A stretch of 64,000 nucleotides of DNA from Nocardioides sp. IC4_145 (GCF_011250565.1 NZ_JAANMS010000011.1:26156-90155); one strand, 5' to 3'. Counted from the stretch's first letter, positions 53,292 to 61,974 are shown. Notes: a model not told the origin generated them from the letters alone. Made by a program: numbers and translations.

Positions 53292-54206
53292 TCAGGTGGC
53301 GAAGCGGAGCATCGACGGGGTGACGAGGATCGCCATGAAGACGATGCCGAGCAGGCTGGCCGGGATGTACATGCGCTCGGAGGCCGCGTTGGCCTTGCCG
53401 AGCTCGGCGCTGAGCATCGCCGAGCGAAGCGCCGCGGCGCGGGCCCGGAGGTTGTTGTAGATCTGGGCTCCGTCCTGGCCGGACTGCTGCATGATGTCGG
53501 CGAGGTCGTCGAGCTCGGGGACGCCGAGCTCGTCGGCCAGGCTGTGCAGGGAGTCCCACGGTGCGCGGGTCATGTATCGGGCGCGGCGCAGCTCGCTCTC
53601 GATCCGCTTGAACACCCACTTGTCGCCGACCTCGGCCGCCGAACGCAGCGCCTGCTGGCCGCTGGATCCGTCGCGGACACCGGTGGCGACCATGTCGATG
53701 TAGGCGCCGAGGGCCCGGTTGAACTCGATGCGGGCCTTCTTGGCGTCGTCGGTGGCGTTGTAGTTGGGCATGAACCAGAACAGGGCAGCCAGGGCCAGCG
53801 ACCCGAGCGTGGGGATCGCGAACGGCAGCGGCAGCCCGATCAGCGAGAAGAAGGTGGCCAGAAGCGGCGGCATGATGAGGCCGAGCAGGGCCCAGACGAC
53901 TTTCTCGCCGTAGAACCGGGTCTCACTGATCTGCAGGATGGCCAGGTCCTTGTGGGGCGTGTGTACCCACGCGCCGCCCGGAAGGTTCTTCATCGCCCAC
54001 AGGCCGATCCGGTCGACGGCCGAGCCGGTGTCGGTGCCGGCCTCGTCGACGCCTGGGGCGCCGCGGCGGGGCACGACGGGGTCGGGCGAGAGCCGATCCA
54101 GCGCGTCGACCAGGTCGGGGTCGGAGGGCGCGAGGCGCCACACGAGCAGGGCGAGGGCCAGTCCGAGTAGGGTGCCGCTGGCGAGCGCGAGCTGCAGGCC
54201 GGTCAT
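53292..54206 (-). CDS. tadC: TadC-like type II secretion F-domain protein
   Basis: A 304-residue membrane protein with hydrophobic segments at 4-24, about 105-150 and 280-300 around a helical F domain (EFNRALGAYIDMVATGVRDG). Paired with TadB as the platform of the Tad apparatus. ATG 54206 overlaps the tadB stop. Confidence 0.85.
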   Translation of the reverse strand: MTGLQLALASGTLLGLALALLVWRLAPSDPDLVDALDRLSPDPVVPRRGAPGVDEAGTDTGSAVDRIGLWAMKNLPGGAWVHTPHKDLAILQISETRFYGEKVVWALLGLIMPPLLATFFSLIGLPLPFAIPTLGSLALAALFWFMPNYNATDDAKKARIEFNRALGAYIDMVATGVRDGSSGQQALRSAAEVGDKWVFKRIESELRRARYMTRAPWDSLHSLADELGVPELDDLADIMQQSGQDGAQIYNNLRARAAALRSAMLSAELGKANAASERMYIPASLLGIVFMAILVTPSMLRFAT

Positions 54207-55144
54207 GCCAGTGCTCCTTCCTTCTCGCTGTGCGCTGTGCGCTGGGCGGCGCGGTGGGCGTTGCGGGCCTGGAGGTCGAGGAACCGCGGGAGCGGCTTGG
54301 CAACGGCCATCCGGCGCATCCAGAGCAGGGTGGCCACGTACGCGGTGAGCAGGACGGCGAGGACGACCTGGCCCAATGGGGTGCCGTAGGGCTCGATGTA
54401 GTCGCCGGTGAAGGCGAGGATGCCGAGCACACCGAGGGTGATGACGGTGACGGTGCGGGCGGTGGTGCGGGGCTTGGCCTGGTCGGCGGCGATCTGGCGT
54501 CGGGCGCGGACGTCGGCGGCGACGGTCTCGGCGAGGGCGTCCAGTGCCTTCGACAGTCCGGCCTGTCCGCGGCCGCTGGCGGCCAGGATCAGTTGGCTGG
54601 CCACGACGTCGCCGGTGGAGTCGTTGAGGTCCTCGGCGAAGGCGCGCAGGACGTCCTCGGTGGAGGAGGTGTTGTTCCACAGCCGGGAGACCATCAGCCC
54701 GACCTCGCGCTCGATGGGTTCCGGTGTCGACTGCAGCGACTTGATGAGCGCCGAGCGCAGGGACTGCCCGGCGGTCAGCTTGCCGGACAGGGATCGGGTC
54801 CACTCCTCGAGCGCTTCGAGCTTCTCGATGCTCGCGGCGGCCGGCGGCGGTGTGAGCAGGAGCGGGATGCCAACGATCGCGGCCGGGACGAGGACGATGG
54901 CGATCACCCAGCCGGTCACCAGCGCGACCAGGAGGCCGGCCACGGCGCCGCCGATCATGAGCATTCGGGTGCGACGGTCGAGACGGACGAACCAGCTGCC
55001 GAGCCGTCCGAACGGGGTGGTGGTCCGGGCTGGCTTCGGCGGCTTGGGCGGCGCCGGGATCTTCGCGTAGACCATGCCGATCAGGCCGATGACGATGAGG
55101 GCGCCGAACACGGCGGGCAGGAACCCCGATGACATTGGGCTCAT
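54203..55144 (-). CDS. tadB: TadB-like type II secretion F-domain protein
   Basis: A 313-residue membrane protein: N-terminal helix, two helices near 62-100, the F domain (EEWTRSLSGKLTAGQSLRSALIKSL) and C-terminal helices. ATG 55144 overlaps the ATPase stop. Inner-membrane platform protein of the Tad pilus. Confidence 0.87.
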   Translation of the reverse strand: MSPMSSGFLPAVFGALIVIGLIGMVYAKIPAPPKPPKPARTTTPFGRLGSWFVRLDRRTRMLMIGGAVAGLLVALVTGWVIAIVLVPAAIVGIPLLLTPPPAAASIEKLEALEEWTRSLSGKLTAGQSLRSALIKSLQSTPEPIEREVGLMVSRLWNNTSSTEDVLRAFAEDLNDSTGDVVASQLILAASGRGQAGLSKALDALAETVAADVRARRQIAADQAKPRTTARTVTVITLGVLGILAFTGDYIEPYGTPLGQVVLAVLLTAYVATLLWMRRMAVAKPLPRFLDLQARNAHRAAQRTAHSEKEGALA

Positions 55145-56820
55145 GAGGTGGCCACCCCCGGGTTGGCCTGGGACTCGGCCTTGTACGCCTCGAGGTCGAA
55201 TCCGTGGCGTGCCAGCTCCTGGGCGAGGAAGTTGTCGAGCTTCCCGGTCGCGACGGCCTGGCCGAGCTGGTTGGGCGCGAAGATCGGGGTGGTGGCGTAC
55301 CCGCGGGCCGCGTCGATGCTCGGCTGCACGACCAGGACCTCCTCGACCCAGCGCTGCTTGCGGAAGGTGCCGTCGCCGTTGGGGACGACCTCGGAGCGCA
55401 GGTACATCACGATGTCGATCGCCGCGGCCAGCTTGCTGATCGCCAGCTCGCGGGTGACCTGCGGGCCCTTCTCCATGGCGCAGGAGACGAGCTTCTCGAT
55501 GGTGTGCTCGGCGCTGCGGGCGTGGGTGGTGCTGATCGAGCCCGGGCCGGACTCCATGGCCTTGAGCATGTTCCAGACCTCCGGGCCGCGGACCTCACCG
55601 ACGATCTGGCGGGCGAGGTTGAACCGGAAGGAGTGGTGGATGGCCTCCTCGAGGCTGAACTCACCGGCCTGGCGACCGTCGATGCCGACCTCGCCGGATC
55701 CGGGGCGGTGCTCCCACGCGTGGACGATCTTGTGCCGGTCGACCAGCTCGTGCAGGTGCAGCTCGAACTCGGTCTCGAAGGTGCCGATCATCTCCCACGG
55801 CGGGATGCACGAGCACAGGGCGCGGACCCAGGTGGTCTTGCCCGAGCCCTGGACGCCGGAGACGACGATGCTCTTGCCGGCCCGCACGCAGGCGGCGAGG
55901 AAGTCGGCCAGGACCGCGGTGCAGGCCTTGCGGTCGTAGACCATCTCGTCCATCGACACCTCCCGCATGCCGTGGCGGCGGATCACGACCGAGGTGTAAG
56001 CCATCACCCAGGAGCCGGCAGCGAGCCGCGCTCCCCCGGGCAGCCGGAGGTCCAGGTGCGGGCGGGCCTCGGTGAAAGGCCGGTTCTGCCTGGCGCCGAG
56101 GTCGGCGAGGAACTCGCGCAGCTCGTCCTCGGAGTCGGCGATCGGGTCGGCCTCGACCAGGGTGCCGTCGACCAGCTCCAGCCACACGGCGCATTCGGGG
56201 CCGCGGGCGATGACGATGATGTTCTCGACGTCCTCGCGCTCGACCAGGGGCTGCAGGCGGCCCAGACCGAACAGGGCGGCGTGGAGGGCGGACTTGAGCG
56301 CCTTCTCCTGGTCCTTGGTCCATGGGGGCCGGCCGGTGGAGACCAGTGTCTCGGCCTCGGACTTGATGAGCTCCTCGATGACGTCGAGGCCCATCTGCTC
56401 GCGGTCCTCGTCGGTGACCCGGCCACCTTCCTTGTCGAGCCGGGCGGTCAGTCGCGAGGAGATCTCCGCGCGGTACTGCGCGATCAGCTCCCAGTCCAGC
56501 TCGACCCGGCCGTCCGCGCCGGGGACGTTGTGGTGGTGCTCTTCGGGTGCGGGCGCCACGAGCGGGCGCAGGCTGAACTCCGAGCGAGCGCGGCCCGGAA
56601 GCTCCTGCTCGCTGGTCCAGGCGCCGGCGAAGATCGGCAGGGAGGTCGGGTCGTGGTCCTCGACGACCGGCGGCGGGGGCGGCGGGGTGCCGTTGGTGCT
56701 GCGGCCGCGGGCGAAGGGCGAGGTCTGCTCCCGGTTCGCGGCGTGACGGGCCTCAAGCCACTCGTCGGCGCGCAGCGGGTCGCGACCGTTGGTGTCGGGG
56801 TGGTGTCCGTTTGTGTTCAT
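55141..56820 (-). CDS. tadA: TadA/CpaF-type secretion ATPase
   Basis: A 559-residue protein with a disordered N-terminal 110 residues, then the CpaF/VirB11 ATPase: Walker A SGVQGSGKTTWVR near 330, conserved RQIVGEVRGPEVWNMLKAMESG and STTHARSAEHTIEKL. It powers pilus assembly. The CpaF/VirB11 kinship means it could also serve the type IV secretion channel, which has no VirB11 of its own here. ATG 56820 overlaps the upstream stop. Confidence 0.92.
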   Translation of the reverse strand: MNTNGHHPDTNGRDPLRADEWLEARHAANREQTSPFARGRSTNGTPPPPPPVVEDHDPTSLPIFAGAWTSEQELPGRARSEFSLRPLVAPAPEEHHHNVPGADGRVELDWELIAQYRAEISSRLTARLDKEGGRVTDEDREQMGLDVIEELIKSEAETLVSTGRPPWTKDQEKALKSALHAALFGLGRLQPLVEREDVENIIVIARGPECAVWLELVDGTLVEADPIADSEDELREFLADLGARQNRPFTEARPHLDLRLPGGARLAAGSWVMAYTSVVIRRHGMREVSMDEMVYDRKACTAVLADFLAACVRAGKSIVVSGVQGSGKTTWVRALCSCIPPWEMIGTFETEFELHLHELVDRHKIVHAWEHRPGSGEVGIDGRQAGEFSLEEAIHHSFRFNLARQIVGEVRGPEVWNMLKAMESGPGSISTTHARSAEHTIEKLVSCAMEKGPQVTRELAISKLAAAIDIVMYLRSEVVPNGDGTFRKQRWVEEVLVVQPSIDAARGYATTPIFAPNQLGQAVATGKLDNFLAQELARHGFDLEAYKAESQANPGVATS

Positions 56821-57656
56821 GCGTGGCCTCCGTTCGTGGGAGCGAGGGCGGCCTGGTTGGCGCGGAGAATGGACTGGATGGCCGCGGCGCTGGCCCGGTA
56901 GCCGCGCAACAGCCCGGAGGACTCGAACTTGCGGCGCTTGCGGGCGCCGTGGGAGTAGACCTCGGCCACCTCGGGCTCCCATTCCACGGAGGCGACGACG
57001 GGGATCTGCAGGGCCTTGGCGATGTGCCGGGCGCTGTAGGGCCGGACTTGGGCGCCGGTGGGGATCGCGGGCCAACGTCGCTCCTCGTCGACGAGGAGGA
57101 CCCCGAGCCGAGACAGGCCACCGACGCCGGCGAACTGTGCCCGCAGGGTCTTGGCCCAGCTGGCGGCGCCGGCCAGGGCCGGCAGCGAGCTGCGGGTGAC
57201 GAGCAGGGTGAGGTCGGAGGCGGCGATGAGCGGCTGGGGCCAGCCGGCGAGGCCGAGCCGGCCGGCGTCGACGATGACGTCCTGGCCGTTGCGCTCCAGC
57301 GCACGCAGCTGCTCGGTGAGCGGCTCCCACAGGGGCAGCAGGCTGGGGGCCTGCTCGTGGGCCCGGATGCCGGGCAGGAACCACGCCGCGCGCTCGGCCG
57401 GGGCCTCGGGGTCCAGCAGCAGGGTCTCGCGCGGTAGGGCCTCGGCCAGCGTTCCCTCGCGCAGGGAGAGGGCGAGGTTGATCAGTCCGCCGGTCGGCTC
57501 CTGGGTGCCGTGGAAGAAGCCGGCGAACAACGAGGAGGAGCCGGTCGGGTCGGCGTCGACCAGGAGCACCGGTCGGTGCCAGTTGAGGGTGAGCCCGAGC
57601 GCCGTGGTGGAGACGCCGGGCGAACCGCTCGCGGAGGCCAGGGCGATCAGCGCCAT
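56817..57656 (-). CDS. TadZ/CpaE-like ParA-family protein with degenerate P-loop
   Basis: A 279-residue MinD/ParA-like protein. The P-loop region reads ASGSPGVSTTALGLTL: the catalytic lysine of GKT is valine. VLLVDADPTGS and DVIVDAGRLG mark the other nucleotide-site motifs. Matches TadZ/CpaE, which place the Tad machine at a cell pole. Compare the similar protein at 40.7-41.6 kb. Confidence 0.82.
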   Translation of the reverse strand: MALIALASASGSPGVSTTALGLTLNWHRPVLLVDADPTGSSSLFAGFFHGTQEPTGGLINLALSLREGTLAEALPRETLLLDPEAPAERAAWFLPGIRAHEQAPSLLPLWEPLTEQLRALERNGQDVIVDAGRLGLAGWPQPLIAASDLTLLVTRSSLPALAGAASWAKTLRAQFAGVGGLSRLGVLLVDEERRWPAIPTGAQVRPYSARHIAKALQIPVVASVEWEPEVAEVYSHGARKRRKFESSGLLRGYRASAAAIQSILRANQAALAPTNGGHA

Positions 57657-57659
57657 GCC

Positions 57660-58340
57660 TCAGCGCTCCCGAGCGTCCAGGACGAGCGCTACCCGTCCGG
57701 TGGCAGCGCGGGCGGCCAGGTCGGCGGCATGGGCCTCGGGCACCGCGACGTCGGCGACGGTTTCGCCTGTCTCCTCGACCCGGCTAACACCAACGACGAC
57801 TGCCTCGACGGTGACCGGGTCCTTGTCGGTGATCTCGCCCTGGTCGCCGGGCGTGGTGACGATCCGGACCGAGTCACCGGAGTAGAGCGGCACGGACGGC
57901 ATCTGCGCCGGGGTGAGGCTGATGCCCACCAGGGACTCCCCCTCCCCCGGCACCAAGCTGTCGGTGACGGCCTCCTCCGTGAGCAGGGTGCCGACCCACA
58001 GGTCGACGGCGGCGCGGCTGCCCTCGAGCTCGCCCTTCTGACTCCCGGCGACCGGGGTCAGCGCTGGGTCGACGCTCACCCGCACCACCGAGAGGTCCCC
58101 GGCCTCGATGGTCTCGCCGCGCTTGATGTCACGGCTGACGACCAGGACCTCTTGGGTGTCGTTGACCGAGGTGAACGCGAACGCGGTTCCCAGGGCGCCG
58201 GCGGCGACGAGGGCAGCACAAAGTGCGAAAACCCACGGCCTGCGGCGCCGCTTGAGCCGTGGACTGTTGTTGAGATTAGGCGCAGGGCGACTGGTGGAGG
58301 GCGCCTCGCCCGACGCACTTTGAGCGGTGTTCAGCGACAT
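57660..58340 (-). CDS. SAF domain protein (CpaB/RcpC-like)
   Basis: A 226-residue protein with a basic cytosolic start, one membrane helix (36-58), and a SAF domain (VLVVSRDIKRGETIEAGDLSVVRVS ... GTLLTEEAVTDSLV). CpaB/RcpC proteins form part of the Tad pilus channel or bind its pilin at the wall. ATG 58340 chosen over GTG 58370, which lies inside motif E. First gene of the Tad operon. Confidence 0.82.
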   Translation of the reverse strand: MSLNTAQSASGEAPSTSRPAPNLNNSPRLKRRRRPWVFALCAALVAAGALGTAFAFTSVNDTQEVLVVSRDIKRGETIEAGDLSVVRVSVDPALTPVAGSQKGELEGSRAAVDLWVGTLLTEEAVTDSLVPGEGESLVGISLTPAQMPSVPLYSGDSVRIVTTPGDQGEITDKDPVTVEAVVVGVSRVEETGETVADVAVPEAHAADLAARAATGRVALVLDARER

Positions 58341-58674
58341 GGATCCCGAGTCCTCTCGTGTCTCGATCACCTACGTGTCAAGACGGGCCCTCGGCGATCA
58401 CCACGAGCCCAACTCGATACTCACACACTAGTGCATTTCTATCGAACGGCTCGGTTTCCACAGGTGACCGATTCCGAGATGACATCGCCCAGTCCTGACC
58501 GGAAGGGTTCAGCTCATTCCCCCGATGGAATTAGCGTCAACGCCTCCGAATGACCGGAGTCCATGGGACCACAAATCGTCCGTTTCTTCCGGAATCAGTT
58601 TCTCGCCTGGGGATAGCGTCCAAACCCGGCTGCAGTTGCGCACTTGCGACGCCGTGCGGCTGCCGAAGGTCTCC
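58341..58674. other. Intergenic region in front of the Tad operon
   Basis: 334 bp, less GC-rich than its surroundings, between the Tad operon start and the 3' end of the XRE gene. It contains motif E (58366-58400) and otherwise nothing I can assign; no terminator for the XRE gene is obvious. Confidence 0.5.
58366..58400 (-). promoter_or_regulatory. Element regulon motif copy E (Tad operon)
   Basis: Minus strand TGATCGC, 19 bases, GTAGGTGAT (last base differs), 25 bases before the ATG at 58340. Confidence 0.72.
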
Positions 58675-59127
58675 TCAGGCCGAAGCGTCTCCGCCCCGCT
58701 GGCGCTGTCGCTGGGACTCACGGAAAGCCGCGACCACCGCATCGACGGCCACCCCGTAAGCGCGGGCGAGCGCTTCAAGCGACTCAGGTGCAGGGAGTCG
58801 GGCCCAGCGCCCCTGCTCCCAGGCGTAGTAGGTCGGGACGGCTACCTTCACGGCCATCGCGAGCTTCTGCGCGGTGAGCCCTGCCTGCAGGCGCAACGCC
58901 CTGAGGTCGGGGACCTCACCGTCGATCTGGATCAGCCGAAGCGTCGGGATGTCGAGGGCCTTGGCGAGTCTCACCAAGAAGTCGGGGCGCGGAGATGACG
59001 TGCCCAACTCCCAGCGAGAGATGCGCTCACCTCCAGCCGCTCCCACCAAGCGCGCCAACTCATGCTGAGTCAACCGCGCTTCCTCGCGAGCAGCCCTCAA
59101 CGCGTTGGGGTCGATTCCGGAGGCCAT
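58675..59127 (-). CDS. XRE family regulator with two helix-turn-helix domains
   Basis: A 150-residue protein. First HTH at residues 8-60 (LRAAREEARLTQHELARLVG ... ISRWELG), second near 73-130 (LRALRLQAGLTAQKLAMAVKV ... YYAWEQGRW). Tandem XRE domains suit a bipartite or repeated target. A palindrome (59142-59153) overlaps its probable promoter, so it may repress itself. Possible repressor of the transfer genes, by analogy with other conjugative elements. Confidence 0.85.
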   Translation of the reverse strand: MASGIDPNALRAAREEARLTQHELARLVGAAGGERISRWELGTSSPRPDFLVRLAKALDIPTLRLIQIDGEVPDLRALRLQAGLTAQKLAMAVKVAVPTYYAWEQGRWARLPAPESLEALARAYGVAVDAVVAAFRESQRQRQRGGDASA

Positions 59128-59141
59128 CGCCGACGAACACT

Positions 59142-59153
59142 AGCGGTACCGTT
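59142..59153 (-). promoter_or_regulatory. Near-palindrome AGCGGTACCGTT, candidate XRE operator
   Basis: Ten of twelve positions are symmetrical around CGGTACCG. It overlaps TAGTGT, a -10-like hexamer placed to start a near-leaderless XRE transcript. Confidence 0.4.
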
Positions 59154-59413
59154 CCCCTGCGGGATCGGTCAGTCTGGGTCGCCCCGGACCGACGACGTGG
59201 GACCGCCGAGCCCGTCCGTCTCTCAGTGAGTGCGCCGCTGGCCACGCGGACACTCCTCGCCGCTCGGCGAATGACCTTGGGCACGAAATCGCGCCCAGCC
59301 TCGGTGTCACCCTCGGTGGCCTTGCCCCCGCTGGCCGCCCGGCGCAAGCCCCGCACAGGGCCGTGAGTTCTCCCGCGCGATAGCCGGCGGATTCTCCTGG
59401 TCGCAGATCAGGC

Positions 59414-59448
59414 TGATCGCTTACCAACCTCCTTCGCACCTAGGTGAC
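59414..59448 (+). promoter_or_regulatory. Element regulon motif copy F (59.5 kb operon)
   Basis: TGATCGC, 19 bases, CTAGGTGAC, 18 bases before the ATG at 59467. Confidence 0.75.
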
Positions 59449-59466
59449 CAGAAAGCGGGGTGGACC

Positions 59467-59811
59467 ATGAACATTCCCCCAGCCGAGAACCCGGTCCCCG
59501 GTGTCGTCAGCTTCACCGCCCGCGGAGACGCCGCCCTCGATCGTCTCGCCGAGGCCCTGGTGGCCGAGTGTGACGGCTCGTCAGGGGGCATCGCCGACAT
59601 CCTCGAGTGGGTCCTGGAGGCCGATGTCGAGGACCTAGCCGAATGCCTGAGCGAGACGATCCGGCTGCACGCCGATCGACCTGGCCGCGGCGTCGAGGAG
59701 GTCGGATCCGCGGGCGAGAGCCCCGACGATGCCGCCCGTCGTCGACTCGGAGCGCGCACGCCAGGCGCTGCCAGCACGCCTGGGCCACGCAGCTTCGACG
59801 TCGGGCGCTGA
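59467..59811 (+). CDS. Hypothetical acidic protein (114 aa)
   Basis: ATG 59467 with site GGGGTGG. Residues 15-75 are an acidic helical region (ALDRLAEALVAECDG; ADILEWVLEADVEDLAECLSETIRL), followed by a disordered tail. No family recognised. Its place directly behind motif F makes it a likely member of the transfer regulon. Confidence 0.6.
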   Translation: MNIPPAENPVPGVVSFTARGDAALDRLAEALVAECDGSSGGIADILEWVLEADVEDLAECLSETIRLHADRPGRGVEEVGSAGESPDDAARRRLGARTPGAASTPGPRSFDVGR

Positions 59812-59824
59812 TCCGGATCGACGG

Positions 59825-59867
59825 CATACACTTCGTTACACAAGCCCGCTGTGTAACAGAATGTATG
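59825..59867 (+). promoter_or_regulatory. Large inverted repeat upstream of the AAA ATPase gene
   Basis: Left arm CATACACTTCGTTACACA (59825-59842), 7-bp spacer, right arm TGTGTAACAGAATGTATG (59850-59867); 15 of 18 positions pair, with perfect outer CATACA and inner GTTACACA blocks. It is strikingly AT-rich and lies 11 bp before the ATG. Confidence 0.75.
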
Positions 59868-59878
59868 GGAGACCTCTG

Positions 59879-61168
59879 ATGCTGCCCAACCCCTACGCAC
59901 CGGGCGAACTGCCGCGGGTCCTGGCCGGGAGGGAACAGCAGCAGGACAGGATCAAAGGCTACCTGAGCCGGATCGGCGCCTACGGCGAGATGGGCGGCCC
60001 GCTCCTGGTGTTCCTAGGCCCGCGCGGGGTCGGCAAGACCTCCCTGCTGCGCGAGGCCCAGCGCGACGCCGAGGCCCACGGATTCATCACCGGATGGGTG
60101 GCCTGCCGCCGCAACGCGCCGTTCCTGCCCGACCTGGTGAGCCGTGTCGGAAAGGCCATCGAGACCGCGGACATCCTCCCCCGAGCTGAAAAGGGCACCT
60201 GGAAGCTCCGCCTGGAGAGCATCGCTCTGGAGTTCGGGCTGCCGAGCGGGGTGAAGGTGAGCGCGACCGCGGCCGCCGACCGCTCCGGGGCTGAGGCACC
60301 TCCACGAGGTGCCCAGATCTCGGCGATGGAGGACCTCCTGCACGAGACCAGCTCCCAAATCCGCGCACGCGGTGGCGCCGGACTCGTGGTCTTCGTCGAC
60401 GAGCTGCACGCGGCCACCCGCGATGACCTCGCGGTCCTGCTCAACGCGATGCAGAACCTGGCTGGACGGCGCGAGGACAACCCCCTCGCCATCATCGGCG
60501 CCGGCCTGCCCTCGACTCCGGGAGTCCTGGTCAACGCAGCCACCTTCGGGGAGCGCAGCACCTTCCTCACGCTTCCCCGACTCGAGCCCGCCGCCGCGGT
60601 CGCCGCCGTGGCCGAGCCGGCCTCAGAGCTGGGCGTGACCTGGACACCCGCCGCGCTGCAGGCGATCGCGGCCGAGGCCCAAGGATTCCCGTACCTGCTG
60701 CAGGTCCTCGCCCACGCGACGTGGGAGGTGGCCAAGCCCTCAGGAACCAGTGACGTGCTCGACGTCGACCAGGTGCGGGCCGGCCTGCCGCTGGCCGACG
60801 ACCAGCTGACCTCCATGTACGCCGCCCGGTGGGCGGCCGCGACCGAGCTGGAGAAGCAGATCATGTCCGTGATGGCGCAGGCCGGCACGCCCACGGTGAC
60901 GCGGGCAGAGATCGCCGCGGCGCTCGGCCGGCCCACGCAGGCCCTGGGCGTTCCGCGTGAGCGCCTGATCGACAAGGGCATCATCGAGCCCGCCAGTCGC
61001 GGCGAGCTCCGGTTCACTATGCCCGGCTTCGACCGCTACATCCGCGAGATCCTGGCCACCGGAGCACCGTCGGCCGCCGACCCGGCACCCGGCAGTCTCG
61101 GTGCCGGCCGCCGACGGCGCGAACTCCCGCCCGCCTCCGACGGCGGCCACGACGCGCCGCGGCGTTAG
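59879..61168 (+). CDS. AAA ATPase with C-terminal winged-helix region (Orc1/AAA_16-like)
   Basis: A 429-residue protein. ATG 59879 has a GGGAG site. Walker A GPRGVGKTSLL near residue 46, Walker B VVFVDELHAAT near 170, sensor-like GAGLPSTPG, then a helical part and a winged helix near 330-380 (MSVMAQAGTPTVTRAEIAAALGRP). The layout resembles Orc1/Cdc6-type or AAA_16 ATPases. Its role may be replication, partition or regulation of the element. Expression is probably controlled by the large inverted repeat just upstream. Confidence 0.8.
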   Translation: MLPNPYAPGELPRVLAGREQQQDRIKGYLSRIGAYGEMGGPLLVFLGPRGVGKTSLLREAQRDAEAHGFITGWVACRRNAPFLPDLVSRVGKAIETADILPRAEKGTWKLRLESIALEFGLPSGVKVSATAAADRSGAEAPPRGAQISAMEDLLHETSSQIRARGGAGLVVFVDELHAATRDDLAVLLNAMQNLAGRREDNPLAIIGAGLPSTPGVLVNAATFGERSTFLTLPRLEPAAAVAAVAEPASELGVTWTPAALQAIAAEAQGFPYLLQVLAHATWEVAKPSGTSDVLDVDQVRAGLPLADDQLTSMYAARWAAATELEKQIMSVMAQAGTPTVTRAEIAAALGRPTQALGVPRERLIDKGIIEPASRGELRFTMPGFDRYIREILATGAPSAADPAPGSLGAGRRRRELPPASDGGHDAPRR

Positions 61169-61324
61169 AGCTCGCGGCGACCCTGCCGACGTAGGACCGC
61201 CTCGAGCTCGGCGACGCCCTCGCACAGCGGCATCGGGGGGCGCGACGTCGGCGAGGTCATCGAGCAGCTCGTCGACGTCGCCGGCCTCCAACTGCGGTGC
61301 GCTATAGGCGTTCCACTCCCCCAC
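61165..61324 (-). CDS. Possible small gene (about 53 aa) with a frameshift
   Basis: GTG 61324 starts GEWNAYSAPQLEAGDVDELLDDLADVAPP; with one C fewer in the six-C run near 61,240 it continues MPLCEGVAELEAVLRRQGRREL to a TAA at 61165, which overlaps the AAA gene's stop from the opposite strand. Both halves have good codon use and helical character. No ribosome site is clear, so this is tentative. Confidence 0.4.
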
Positions 61325-61473
61325 CGGCGGCGAGTCGGCGCTAGGCCCCGACGTCGGCCGGAGCGTTGTATCAAACGGCCACCGCCAGAGCGACTCGTCT
61401 TACGATCAAGGCCGCCTGGTCGTCCATGGCTGATCAGTCTCCCACCCGGAGGCCCCGGAGGGCACCCCTGCAC

Positions 61474-61482
61474 TTATCCACA
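61474..61482 (+). promoter_or_regulatory. Consensus DnaA box
   Basis: TTATCCACA, a perfect consensus DnaA box, in the intergenic region upstream of an operon region that encodes a protein with two DnaA-type DNA-binding domains. Only one copy was seen. Confidence 0.5.
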
Positions 61483-61566
61483 GCCCGCCGCCGGCGGCCG
61501 CGCGTACCCCGGCGAGATCCGCGAGACTCAGGCCAGCGAGACCTCTCGGCAGGAAGGGGCAACCTG

Positions 61567-61974
61567 GTGGACGACAACGACCAGCTCGAGGCGAGCCGGC
61601 ACGCGACGGCAGCCCGCGAACACGTCTACAGCTTCAACCGCGCCACGATGTGGGTGCACGACCAGAACCCGGCCCAGACCTCCGACGAGCTGGCGGAGTT
61701 CGCCGACCTCGCGGCCGCGCTGCCCCAGGTGTTCTCGCAGCTGTCCAGCACGCTCGAGCAGGCATTGGCCGACCAGGTGCTCAGCATGGACTCGATGACC
61801 GACGAATCCGACCCAGCCATGGCGATCGGCGTCGCGCGTCTCCACCTGGAGGAGGCCCGCGGACTCGCGGTCGACCTCCACAAGCAACTGAACGCCGCCC
61901 GCAACGCCACCGCGCACATCATCAGCCAGGGCGTCGACGAGGGGCAGGAGTCGATGCCTTGGGACCAGCCCTGA
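61567..61974 (+). CDS. Hypothetical helical protein (135 aa)
   Basis: GTG 61567 with site AGGAAGGGG. Mostly helical, acidic (DDNDQLEASRHATAAREHVYSFN; LAAALPQVFSQLSSTLEQAL). No membrane segment or known family. It precedes motif H and shares a general style with the helical proteins downstream. Confidence 0.65.
   Translation: MDDNDQLEASRHATAAREHVYSFNRATMWVHDQNPAQTSDELAEFADLAAALPQVFSQLSSTLEQALADQVLSMDSMTDESDPAMAIGVARLHLEEARGLAVDLHKQLNAARNATAHIISQGVDEGQESMPWDQP

Larger units (their letters stand above)
59128..59466. other. Divergent intergenic region between XRE gene and 59.5 kb operon
   Basis: 339 bp. It contains a palindrome and -10-like TAGTGT for the XRE gene near 59137-59153, and motif F for the rightward operon. 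No gene is supported between them. Confidence 0.5.

Noticed and set aside
58462..58468. AGGTGAC in the Tad upstream region, plus-strand direction
   Set aside because: The position where TGATCGC should be reads differently, and no gene starts downstream in that direction.
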